A stretch of 6,644 bases of DNA from Thermoprotei archaeon (GTDB lineage Archaea; Thermoproteota; Thermoprotei; QMSL01; B3-G16): the NCBI GenBank assembly GCA_021158375.1, contig JAGGUS010000188.1, positions 1 to 6,644 on the forward strand, given 5' to 3'. The notes under the pieces were generated by a model. It saw only the letters and a program-made list of their open reading frames with translations. It did not search any database and had not been told where the DNA came from. This document shows, in pieces, positions 1 through 5,469 of this stretch; positions within the stretch are counted from its first letter, which is position 1, and every line of letters starts with the position of its first letter. The position numbers and the translations under genes are program-made.

Positions 1-341
1 AATCTAAGAGCTACTGTTAAGATTACCTTATCATTATATCTACTCAACGAGATGCCCTCCTGCTTAATGGCATTTAGTGCTTTAGTTACATCATCTACCC
101 CTATTGGTACTATCCTTGATTTATGATGTATAATGTACTGAAATATCGCATTAATAGCAAGCTGCTCATCTATGTTTAAACCCCTAAGAAACCATACTAG
201 CTCATGAATTACTATGCTAGGTATAATCCATGAGGATAATGCGTCAAGTAACTTGTTTGCATCATCATGATAAATGGAATCCTCAAATAGATCGTATATC
301 AATACGTTGGTATCAATTACAGCCTTGCTCAGCTCATGCAT
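1..341 (-). CDS. vapC: VapC-type PIN-domain ribonuclease toxin, 3' end outside window
   Basis: The reverse strand is open from ATG at 341 to the window edge (113 codons, no stop), so the C-terminus is missing. The protein begins MHELSKAVIDTNVLIYD, the classic first strand of a PIN domain. Visible acidic residues fit the PIN metal site: D10 (IDTNV), E47 (VIHELVW) and D104 (YNDKVILTVA); the last conserved Asp would lie beyond the edge. Family knowledge: VapC toxins are Mg-dependent endoribonucleases that cut tRNA or rRNA and are held inactive by VapB. The start overlaps the end of the upstream vapB by 13 bases, in a different frame, and a strong GGAGG lies 10 bases before it, so the two are translationally coupled. 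I am confident of the PIN family; the RNA target cannot be read from sequence. Confidence 0.88.
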   Translation of the reverse strand, partial: MHELSKAVIDTNVLIYDLFEDSIYHDDANKLLDALSSWIIPSIVIHELVWFLRGLNIDEQLAINAIFQYIIHHKSRIVPIGVDDVTKALNAIKQEGISLSRYNDKVILTVALR

Positions 342-568
342 TTCTTCAAACCCTCCTTCATGATCTCCTCTATTTCGTCAATTGTGAGTTTTCGTCCTGA
401 TTTTAATCTTATCCGAGTTTCAGGGACTCTTACTAAGTATACTTTCCCGCTTTTTTCATCGAATACAAACTTTACTTTATCACCTACCTTTATACAGAGT
501 TTCTCCCTTATCTCCAAAGGAATAGTTACTTGAAAATTCCTAGTAACCTTAACATAAACTTCAATCAT
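329..568 (-). CDS. vapB: VapB-type AbrB/SpoVT (swapped-hairpin) antitoxin
   Basis: This 79-residue protein starts MIEVYVKVTRNFQVTIP, the AbrB/MazE swapped-hairpin pattern. The conserved run VTIPLEIREKL..KVGDKVKF fills residues 14-36. It is the DNA-binding half of a toxin-antitoxin pair; the C-terminal tail (about 60-79, LTIDEIEEIMKEGLKK) is acidic then basic and probably binds the PIN toxin. Antitoxins of this class dimerise through the hairpin and repress their own operon, alone or with the toxin. The gene is first in the operon and overlaps vapC by 13 bases. A TATA-like element 27-35 bases upstream of the ATG suggests a very short leader. The nested palindrome immediately upstream is a good candidate for its operator. 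Family call is firm; VapB rather than another AbrB antitoxin rests on the PIN partner. Confidence 0.9.
   Translation of the reverse strand: MIEVYVKVTRNFQVTIPLEIREKLCIKVGDKVKFVFDEKSGKVYLVRVPETRIRLKSGRKLTIDEIEEIMKEGLKKCMS
352..356 (-). promoter_or_regulatory. Shine-Dalgarno site for vapC inside vapB
   Basis: On the minus strand GGAGG (within AAGGAGGG, 351-358) lies 10 bases before the ATG at 341, inside the vapB coding region. It decides the vapC start, which otherwise competes with the ATG at 337 that belongs to the vapB frame. Confidence 0.65.
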
Positions 569-569
569 T

Positions 570-594
570 CTAGTAGATCTACTCGTATTACTAG
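570..594. promoter_or_regulatory. Candidate VapB operator (nested palindrome)
   Basis: A perfect 12-base palindrome AGTAGATCTACT (572-583) lies just upstream of the vapB ATG. It is nested in a wider inverted repeat, CTAGTA (570-575) with TACTAG (589-594). It sits between the TATA box and the start codon, over the expected transcription start (about 574). AbrB-type antitoxins bind such dyads, so autorepression is inferred; binding itself is not shown. Confidence 0.5.
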
Positions 595-595
595 C

Positions 596-609
596 ATATA
601 AAAGTTTCT
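596..609 (-). promoter_or_regulatory. BRE/TATA promoter of vapBC
   Basis: The minus strand reads AGAAAC then TTTTATAT (596-603), an archaeal TATA box preceded by a purine-rich BRE-like stretch. A start site 25 bases downstream would fall near 574, giving a leader of only a few bases before the vapB ATG at 568. Confidence 0.6.
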
Positions 610-650
610 AATACGATACTTGGAGTACTCAAAATACTGGAACTGTTATA

Positions 651-682
651 ATTCCTTGAACTCCTCAGAATAGGCAAGGAAT
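651..682. repeat. Intergenic hairpin (8-bp inverted repeat)
   Basis: ATTCCTTG (651-658) and CAAGGAAT (675-682) are perfect reverse complements around a 16-base spacer. The spacer holds a further short CCT/AGG pairing. It lies 37 bases beyond the 3' end of the candidate sRNA and upstream of the vapBC promoter. No T-tract follows on either strand, so it is not an obvious terminator. It may be a 3' structure of the minus-strand transcript or a protein site. The rest of 610-718 shows nothing I can name. Confidence 0.4.
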
Positions 683-718
683 CTCCTAGTAATTAGCTAC
701 TGTTTATTATTAAGAGGT

Positions 719-777
719 TCAGCGAAGGCCGTTCTCTTCATAAAACAAATATCCGCAGATGAAACCCGGCTCATCAC
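719..777 (-). ncRNA. Candidate archaeal C/D box guide sRNA
   Basis: Read on the minus strand, this 59-base stretch has the layout of an archaeal C/D sRNA. Box C is GTGATGA (771-777, exact), followed by a 12-base guide (759-770) and D' CTGC (755-758, one base off CTGA). Then come a 13-base linker, C' ATGAAGA (735-741, one base off RTGATGA), a second 12-base guide (723-734) and box D CTGA (719-722, exact). Two guide spacers of exactly 12 bases and a total of 59 match the usual archaeal size. By the D+5 rule the targets would be methylated at G in CGAAGGCCGUUC and at A in AUGAAACCCGGC; I could not place either on an rRNA or tRNA. Box C overlaps the stop codon of the upstream ORF, a position seen for archaeal sRNAs. 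The D'-C' linker is rather long and the terminal stem is weak. Confidence 0.55.
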
Positions 778-980
778 ATTCTATACTTCCGCACCTTCTC
801 TATAATTCGCGTTAATAGACCTAGTCGTTTCTTGTTACTCATCTTTATCCTTAAAGGATTAGTGTTCATACGCATGTTATATAAGTTCTTATACTTATAG
901 AGCCTGGCTTCATATGACTTAGCGCGTGCAAGCTCCCTCGTATGTTTAAACGGATCCCAAGGAATCCTAATATACGTCAT
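774..980 (-). CDS. Small very basic hypothetical protein
   Basis: A 68-residue ORF starting MTYIRIPWDPFKHTREL that I do not recognise. It has 19 Arg/Lys against 4 Asp/Glu and no membrane segment. The central part (about 15-33) and the end (52-67, KRLGLLTRIIEKVRKYR) look helical and amphipathic, so nucleic-acid or ribosome binding is possible but only a guess. Support for a real gene: Arg codons are often AGG, as in its neighbours, and an AT-rich TATA-like stretch (AAAATATG, 1000-1007 on the minus strand) is centred about 24 bases before the ATG, suiting a leaderless transcript. Against: it is short, has no recognisable domain and no Shine-Dalgarno. Its stop codon is inside box C of the candidate sRNA, so one transcript could carry both. 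Confidence 0.42.
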   Translation of the reverse strand: MTYIRIPWDPFKHTRELARAKSYEARLYKYKNLYNMRMNTNPLRIKMSNKKRLGLLTRIIEKVRKYRM

Positions 981-990
981 ATTTGGCCCG

Positions 991-1024
991 TAATATACTC
1001 ATATTTTCTTGTATATGAATATTA
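991..1024. repeat. Imperfect dyad upstream of the small ORF
   Basis: Left arm TAATAT-AC-TCATAT (991-1004) pairs with right arm ATATGAATATTA (1013-1024) except for a two-base AC bulge; the spacer is 8 bases. It covers the likely promoter of the small minus-strand ORF. In such AT-rich DNA it could be chance. The rest of 1025-1094 is a plain intergenic stretch; a run of five T on the minus strand (1046-1050) could end the DUF4430 transcript. Confidence 0.3.
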
Positions 1025-1094
1025 TCTCTTGATCAAAACATACCTAAAAACTTATAACGTAATTTTAGAATTGCTAGTAGAGCCACTTTAATCA

Positions 1095-1613
1095 TCACTT
1101 TGTATTAGGCGGTGGTGGGGGCCATCCCTTTTTAGCCCAGTTATAGTAAAGGAATCCTATGATATCACCATTCTTTAGGAGTACTTTGTCTACGGAAACC
1201 CCCGGATAAACCCATTTATTAACCTCGGTTGACATTCCCCACGATTTCTCTTTCCTATTGTATATTGCAAATACCCATCCATGCGTAGTATTCCCTACGG
1301 CTCCATCAATAGCTTTTATGAAGACGCCATATGCGCCTTTAGTCCAATTAACCTTAGCTACTCTTCTTATTGCATCAAATACAGTAGCGCCGCGTAGTAG
1401 AATGGTGTTATTATACCATACGATTGTACCATTTCCATAATTTATCAGTACGTTCACGAAGATTAACGATTTCTCATACTCCTCCTTAACCTTACTGAGT
1501 TCCTCACATACTTTCTGAAGTCTTTTTGTTTCTTGGTAATAGTATAGAGTTAGCGTAGTCGTCGTAATTACCCATATTACAAGTATAACAAATAATATTT
1601 GCTGGGCTTTCAT
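1095..1613 (-). CDS. Membrane-anchored DUF4430 protein, probable ECF-associated ligand-binding partner
   Basis: The 172-residue protein has an N-terminal hydrophobic anchor (about 6-25), a short charged coiled-coil stalk (about 27-50, QETKRLQKVCEELSK...) and a globular domain at about 52-158. That domain matches DUF4430: GNGTIVWYNNTILLRGATVFDA is its opening, then YGVFIKAIDG, GNTTHGWVFAIYN and VDKVLLKNGDIIGFLYY. It ends in a run of five prolines. DUF4430 is related to the C-terminal cobalamin-binding domain of transcobalamin, and bacterial members occur beside ECF transporters. The protein would sit outside the membrane and might present a ligand to the S-like protein encoded 49 bases upstream on the same strand. 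The two genes are separated by a 30-base palindrome that probably gives this gene its own promoter. Domain call is good; ligand and partnership are inference. Confidence 0.8.
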   Translation of the reverse strand: MKAQQILFVILVIWVITTTTLTLYYYQETKRLQKVCEELSKVKEEYEKSLIFVNVLINYGNGTIVWYNNTILLRGATVFDAIRRVAKVNWTKGAYGVFIKAIDGAVGNTTHGWVFAIYNRKEKSWGMSTEVNKWVYPGVSVDKVLLKNGDIIGFLYYNWAKKGWPPPPPNTK

Positions 1614-1616
1614 GAT

Positions 1617-1646
1617 TTTTAAATAGGATAATTATCCTATTTAAAA
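1617..1646. promoter_or_regulatory. 30-bp perfect palindrome, operator/promoter of the DUF4430 gene (site 1)
   Basis: TTTTAAATAGGATAA (1617-1631) is followed directly by its exact reverse complement (1632-1646). Its core, ATAGGA-N6-TCCTAT, is the same as in site 2 at 2369-2400. The minus-strand arm contains TTTTAAAT (1639-1646), about 29 bases before the ATG at 1613, the expected TATA distance. The palindrome centre is 18 bases from the start codon, nearly the same as at site 2. A dimeric repressor here would cover the TATA box and start site. In RNA the sequence would also form a long hairpin after the S-component gene, so a processing or terminator role cannot be excluded. Confidence 0.72.
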
Positions 1647-1662
1647 GTTTTATCATTTCGCT

Positions 1663-2367
1663 TTATGGAATAAGAACCTTAGCCTTTCTTCCTAACTTGT
1701 AACCCAAGCTTACTCCTAGACTTGTTACACCACCATTCATAACCATAGCTAACATGACAAGCCTTAGAGGATGCCAATTTCCCCAAAGGATTATTTCGTA
1801 AGCTTTAGTGAGTCCCCATCCAGCATATCCAAAAATAAATCCAAGCAATATTAGATCCCTTTTAATCAAGTCTCCCTTACTACTCATTAGGAATAAATCT
1901 AGAATCGCACCCCAAGCGACATAATAAGGAGCCCATACAGGATTAGGGAACATGATCTCCGATGCTATACCCCATATTAAGAAAAATAATGTTGATGTAA
2001 ATGGCTTACACGTATACCCTATTGCTATTCCATAAATTACTGCTTTAGGTAAGTAATTGGCCAGCATTATTATGAAAGGAGATAGTAGAGGTATTTCGTA
2101 TAGCACACCTGGCAACATCATCCCCCAGAAGACGCCAGTAGAAAATATGGCCGCTAAAGCGCCAGTAACGACATACTCGTCCATTCTCATGTTTTTTAAA
2201 TTCTCGCCAGTAGTCATTAGTACTACAGCTATAACAGAGGAGCTGGCTAGTAGTATGAAGAGGAGCAATACCCCCACTCTTGCCTCATTATAGAACATAG
2301 TGGGTACGGCCACTATCCCATATACTATGAGCAGGATTATAGTAAACATGACGAGAGTTTTCATCAT
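1663..2367 (-). CDS. Putative ECF transporter S component (substrate unknown)
   Basis: This 234-residue protein is almost wholly hydrophobic, with about eight possible membrane spans: 5-22, 30-51, 66-88, 98-118, 122-140, 145-162, 170-187 and 202-226. S components usually have six, so the first two may be an added N-terminal hairpin (ending near 51, before ENLKNMRMDEY). The central stretch SEIMFPNPVWAPYYVAWGAILDLFL recalls the GNP-containing region of YkoE-type S components, which take up thiamine precursors, but the resemblance is slight. Function is inferred mainly from context: ecfA and ecfT start 42 bases away in the opposite direction, from the same symmetric control region. It would give substrate specificity to the EcfA-EcfT module. 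Start chosen at the first of two adjacent ATGs (2367, 2364). Membrane protein is certain, S component is likely, substrate is not known. Confidence 0.7.
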   Translation of the reverse strand: MMKTLVMFTIILLIVYGIVAVPTMFYNEARVGVLLLFILLASSSVIAVVLMTTGENLKNMRMDEYVVTGALAAIFSTGVFWGMMLPGVLYEIPLLSPFIIMLANYLPKAVIYGIAIGYTCKPFTSTLFFLIWGIASEIMFPNPVWAPYYVAWGAILDLFLMSSKGDLIKRDLILLGFIFGYAGWGLTKAYEIILWGNWHPLRLVMLAMVMNGGVTSLGVSLGYKLGRKAKVLIP

Positions 2368-2368
2368 C

Positions 2369-2400
2369 TTTTTATATAGGATATTTTTCCTATATAAAAA
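2369..2400. promoter_or_regulatory. Shared operator and divergent promoter between S component and ecfA (site 2)
   Basis: TTTTTATATAGGA (2369-2381) and TCCTATATAAAAA (2388-2400) are perfect inverted arms around TATTTT. The core is ATAGGA-N6-TCCTAT, as in site 1. Each arm holds a TATA box. The minus-strand one (TTTTATAT, 2392-2399) is about 28 bases before the S-component ATG at 2367. The plus-strand one (TTTTATAT, 2370-2377) is about 36 bases before the ecfA ATG at 2410, leaving a leader of roughly 10 bases. One dimeric regulator could switch both directions together. Confidence 0.75.
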
Positions 2401-2409
2401 TAAGATACC

Positions 2410-3798
2410 ATGTGCTCTGTAGTGCTAAGAAATGTGTACTTCACGTATATGAATCATAACAAGCCAGCAATACACAACGTAAGTTTAACTATAAACGAAA
2501 ATGAGTTCGTTTTAGTTCTAGGTAAATCTGGAAGTGGGAAGTCAACTCTTGGATATATAATATGCGGTCTGATACCAAGACTAATTCCTGGTCACCTTAA
2601 AGGCGAAGTCCTAATAGATGGAAGGAGCATAAATTCGTACTCCAAGGAAGAGTTAATAATGAAGGTGAATATGCTTTTACAAGATCCTGATGCACAATTA
2701 ACATACCTCACAGTAGAGGATGAAATAAAATTCCCGATGGAAAACATAGGCTTATCAAAAGAGGTAATAAAGAGTCGGCTTAACTCCATACTTAACCTCT
2801 TCGACTTAACTAATGTACGTGAGAAATACGTCTTTAACTTATCATATGGCCAAAAGCAAAGAGTATCCCTTGCCTCAATACTCGCATTAGATCCTAAAGT
2901 GATAATCTTAGATGAGCCTCTATCTCATCAAGACCTTCCTTCAAGAAAGCGTATAGTTAAATTCCTTAAGGAGATCAAAGGGAATCGTACAATAATCGTA
3001 ATGGAACATAGACCCCATGAGTTATTAAAACTATGTGATAGGTTAGTGATCTTAGAAGATGGCAAATTAATATTTGATGGCAAGCCAAACACCATTAAAG
3101 ATGCCCAATTAAGGGATTTCCTACTTAGTGATTTAAAAAGCTTAAAGCTAAGGGATTCTAAGAAGGCACAAAGACCTGTACTGATGGTAAGAGATCTTGC
3201 CTTTACCTATAATGGCAAGAACTACGTGTTCTCTAATGTCAATTTCTCTCTTAACGAAGGTGAGATGTCCTTCATAACAGGACCGAATGGAGCTGGTAAA
3301 TCGACATTAGCTATGGTAATCTCAGGCCTTCTGTCCCCTTCAAAAGGAGATGTAGTCGTAGTTGGAGGGAATAAGAGGATATGTTACGTTCCACAAAATC
3401 CTGACTTAGTATTCCTTCATGATACACTATACCAAGAGGTATTAGCAAGCGCCACTAAAGCACACCCCTCTAAAGCTAATAGCTTAGCACGTGAAATCCT
3501 CAAAGCATTCAACTTATGGGATTTAAGGGGCAGAGATCCCCATTTACTATCCAGGGGAGAGCGTGTTCGTGCTGCTATCGCGACCATGGCCGCGCTTAAA
3601 CCACGCGTACTAATAATTGATGAACCCTTTTCAGGGCAGGATAAACTAAATATGAAGGCAATACTGAACTGCCTAAGTTATTTAAGGACAAGACATAACG
3701 TTACGCTATTAATCATAACCCATGAAATAGGAATCGCTAAGTTGCTCGGTGATAGGCTTTATGAATTGAGTAACGGAAGGCTTAAGGTGGTCGCTTAA
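2410..3798 (+). CDS. ecfA: ECF transporter ATPase, two ABC domains fused (EcfA-EcfA')
   Basis: The 462-residue protein joins the two ATPases of an ECF importer, usually separate EcfA and EcfA', in one chain. Domain 1 (about 3-240): Walker A GKSGSGKST 38-46, Q-loop Q91, signature LSYGQ 144-148, Walker B VIILDE 164-169, switch His 200. Domain 2 (about 257-460): Walker A GPNGAGKST 291-299, Q-loop Q329, signature LSRGE 380-384, Walker B VLIIDE 400-405, His 438. A charged linker lies between (about 240-257). Both sites look catalytically complete; the signatures depart from LSGGQ at the third residue, and at the fifth in domain 2. It would sit on the inner membrane face and power uptake through EcfT. 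The start is ATG with no Shine-Dalgarno, fitting a short leader from site 2. It shares one base with ecfT (TAATG). Confidence 0.93.
   Translation: MCSVVLRNVYFTYMNHNKPAIHNVSLTINENEFVLVLGKSGSGKSTLGYIICGLIPRLIPGHLKGEVLIDGRSINSYSKEELIMKVNMLLQDPDAQLTYLTVEDEIKFPMENIGLSKEVIKSRLNSILNLFDLTNVREKYVFNLSYGQKQRVSLASILALDPKVIILDEPLSHQDLPSRKRIVKFLKEIKGNRTIIVMEHRPHELLKLCDRLVILEDGKLIFDGKPNTIKDAQLRDFLLSDLKSLKLRDSKKAQRPVLMVRDLAFTYNGKNYVFSNVNFSLNEGEMSFITGPNGAGKSTLAMVISGLLSPSKGDVVVVGGNKRICYVPQNPDLVFLHDTLYQEVLASATKAHPSKANSLAREILKAFNLWDLRGRDPHLLSRGERVRAAIATMAALKPRVLIIDEPFSGQDKLNMKAILNCLSYLRTRHNVTLLIITHEIGIAKLLGDRLYELSNGRLKVVA
3786..3791 (+). promoter_or_regulatory. Shine-Dalgarno site for ecfT
   Basis: GGTGGT inside the end of ecfA lies 6 bases before the ecfT ATG at 3798. 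Together with the TAATG stop/start overlap it supports coupled translation, giving matched amounts of EcfA and EcfT. Confidence 0.5.
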
Positions 3799-4619
3799 TG
3801 TACGAAATGATGCAATACGTCCCTAGGAGGTCATTTCTGCATAAGCTATCGCCTATTTCAAAGTTGATTTACGCTTTAATGTTATGTATAGCCGTTGCCC
3901 TATCCTATGATATGACAAAAATTGCGATAATATTTATTGGAAACTTCCTCGTGCTTATAATTATATGTGGTAAGGATTACAATATGTTAAGACCGTATAT
4001 TCGACTCATAGTCTACTTCTCTTTACTAACCGTTGTGTTTCAATCGCTTTTCTACTGGAAAGTCTTTCTAGGAAGCACTAGCTATACGGTATTGATAGGC
4101 CCAAATGCTCTTAAGAGGATTCCAATACTCGGTAATATTCTCCTTTTTCTCACTTATGGAAAGGGTATTGTTTTTTCAAGCGAAGGCCTTACATACGGCT
4201 TACTAGTATCCCTTAAGTTCTCAACGATGCTTATCATAAACCTCCTAGTTCTATTCACAACGAAGCCAGGAGATATCGCTAAATCTCTTATAAGCGTGGG
4301 ATTACCTGGTTCGTTAATTCAGCTCACCATAATCTCCTTGAAATTCATACCTCTCTTTATTGAAGAATTCACTATAACATATAAATTAGCTAAGATGAGA
4401 GGGAGTGATATCAAGATATCTAATTTATTGAAGTCTACTTACATGTTATTAAAGGCATCAACACTATCTTTGATAAGGCGAGCAAAGCTTATGGCAATCG
4501 CACTTGAGATGAAGGGCTTCTCTCTTAGGAGTAGAAGGCATGAAAAGCTCTCTTTGGATAAAAAGGATATTTACTTCTTGATCTTATCTTTAACGGCTTT
4601 TATGTTTATGGTACTCTAG
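3798..4619 (+). CDS. ecfT: ECF transporter transmembrane coupling protein EcfT
   Basis: A 273-residue membrane protein of the CbiQ/EcfT family. Hydrophobic spans lie at about 21-36, 42-57, 67-85, 135-154, 172-188 and 256-272. The cytosolic coupling region between the last two carries the paired short motifs that contact the two ATPases: AKMRG (198-202) and ALEMKG (235-240). The usual form is A-R-G; the first keeps Arg, the second has Lys 239. The start [19 protein letters not shown] is typical of the family (..LHRLDPRTKL..). EcfT links the double ATPase to the S component in the membrane. It is the second gene of the ecfA-ecfT operon. Its TAG stop overlaps the mtnP stop on the other strand by four bases. 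A loop at about 88-130 is longer than I would expect. Confidence 0.88.
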   Translation: MYEMMQYVPRRSFLHKLSPISKLIYALMLCIAVALSYDMTKIAIIFIGNFLVLIIICGKDYNMLRPYIRLIVYFSLLTVVFQSLFYWKVFLGSTSYTVLIGPNALKRIPILGNILLFLTYGKGIVFSSEGLTYGLLVSLKFSTMLIINLLVLFTTKPGDIAKSLISVGLPGSLIQLTIISLKFIPLFIEEFTITYKLAKMRGSDIKISNLLKSTYMLLKASTLSLIRRAKLMAIALEMKGFSLRSRRHEKLSLDKKDIYFLILSLTAFMFMVL

Positions 4620-5419
4620 ACTAATGCCTCCTTCAACGCATCCTTACATGGGCATTTTCTTTCCTTAGGTATTTTGGGTATCAGCTCGTAAAGAAGCTTT
4701 TTCGCTTTCTCTACGTTCTCTCTCATCACCCTTACTACTTCTTCTGCAGTAACTGGTTTTTCTGCCCATACATCGTAATCTGTAATCATGGCTATCGTTA
4801 CATAACATATCTGTGCTTCTCTTGCAAGATTCACCTCAGGCACTAATGTCATTCCTATTATGTCAGCTCCCCAGCTCTTGTATAGTCTTGATTCAGCTCT
4901 AGTTGAGAACCTAGGCCCCTCAATACACACATATGTTCCTTTCTCATGAACTGGTATACCTAAGTCCTTTGCAGTAGTAATAGCCACTTCCCTCAGTTCT
5001 GGGCAGAAGGGATCCGCCATAGATACATGGGCTACGAGTCTTCCATCGAAGAACGTATAAATTCTGTTCTTAGTAAAATCTATGAACTGGTCAGGAATTA
5101 CGAAATCTCCCGGCTTATAATCTTCCCTAAGGCTACCGACAGCTGAAACGGCTATTATTCTTTCAACACCGAGTGCCTTGAAAGCCCATATGTTAGCCCT
5201 GTAATTTATCATATGTGGTGGAATTACGTGTCCTTTTCCATGACGTGGTAGGAACGCTACTTTTCTTCCTTTGAACTCCCCTACAGTTATTTCATCCGAC
5301 GGCGGGCCATAGGGCGTGTATATCTTTATAGTCTTCGCCTCTTCAAACAACCCAGGATCGTATAGTCCCGAACCGCCTATGATGCCTATTTCTGCTCTCA
5401 TTTCAGGTGGTACTAACAC
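4616..5419 (-). CDS. mtnP: S-methyl-5'-thioadenosine phosphorylase (MTAP II type)
   Basis: Splits methylthioadenosine, a by-product of polyamine synthesis, with phosphate to adenine and methylthioribose-1-phosphate, for methionine and purine salvage in the cytosol. The 267-residue length is right for PNP/MTAP family 2. Visible motifs: phosphate site GGSGLY 15-20 and RHG 59-61; [10 protein letters not shown] 91-100; [13 protein letters not shown] 165-177; the substrate Met in GMTLVPE (M190); and the adenine-selecting TDYDVW (D214, D216), which marks MTAP rather than guanosine-type PNP. The tail KCPCKD (C256, C258) is the CxC motif known from Sulfolobus MTAP II, where disulfides add heat stability; C139 and C205 may pair likewise. 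The GTG start at 5419 is chosen because GGTGA lies 6 bases upstream; the ATG at 5401 has no such site. It follows the nitroreductase gene by 50 bases and may share its transcript. Confidence 0.93.
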   Translation of the reverse strand: MLVPPEMRAEIGIIGGSGLYDPGLFEEAKTIKIYTPYGPPSDEITVGEFKGRKVAFLPRHGKGHVIPPHMINYRANIWAFKALGVERIIAVSAVGSLREDYKPGDFVIPDQFIDFTKNRIYTFFDGRLVAHVSMADPFCPELREVAITTAKDLGIPVHEKGTYVCIEGPRFSTRAESRLYKSWGADIIGMTLVPEVNLAREAQICYVTIAMITDYDVWAEKPVTAEEVVRVMRENVEKAKKLLYELIPKIPKERKCPCKDALKEALV

Positions 5420-5425
5420 TATTGC

Positions 5426-5430
5426 TCACC
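5426..5430 (-). promoter_or_regulatory. Shine-Dalgarno site deciding the GTG start of mtnP
   Basis: Minus-strand GGTGA lies 6 bases before GTG at 5419. The in-frame ATG at 5401 has only CCACCTGAA before it, so GTG is the better start. Confidence 0.55.
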
Positions 5431-5469
5431 ACTCATACTTTTATGCTAATTTAACTAAAAGATTTTAAT

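Noticed and set aside
336..533. Plus-strand ORF opposite vapB, and similar plus-strand ORFs at 1258-1440 and 2057-2293 and the minus-strand ORF at 2592-2789
   Set aside because: Each is a shadow of a well-supported gene on the other strand, with no domain and no start signals.
767..779. Plus-strand CGGCTCATCACAT recalls the bacterial 23S rRNA segment near position 2500
   Set aside because: Seven of the 13 bases are simply the reverse complement of box C, the match is from memory of the bacterial sequence, and archaeal 23S differs there; best taken as chance.
1617..1646. Site 1 as merely a terminator hairpin for the S-component gene
   Set aside because: The same core occurs at a promoter with no upstream gene end (site 2), both keep TATA spacing to a start codon, and archaeal terminators do not need hairpins. 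A secondary RNA role remains possible.
4681..4729. A second GTGATGA...CTGA pair on the minus strand
   Set aside because: It lies inside the conserved mtnP coding region (residues around VMRENVEK to YELIPK) and I found no D' or C' boxes at the right spacing.
5401..5403. ATG at 5401 as the mtnP start
   Set aside because: It lacks a ribosome site, whereas GTG at 5419 has GGTGA 6 bases upstream; the longer form also has the usual length.
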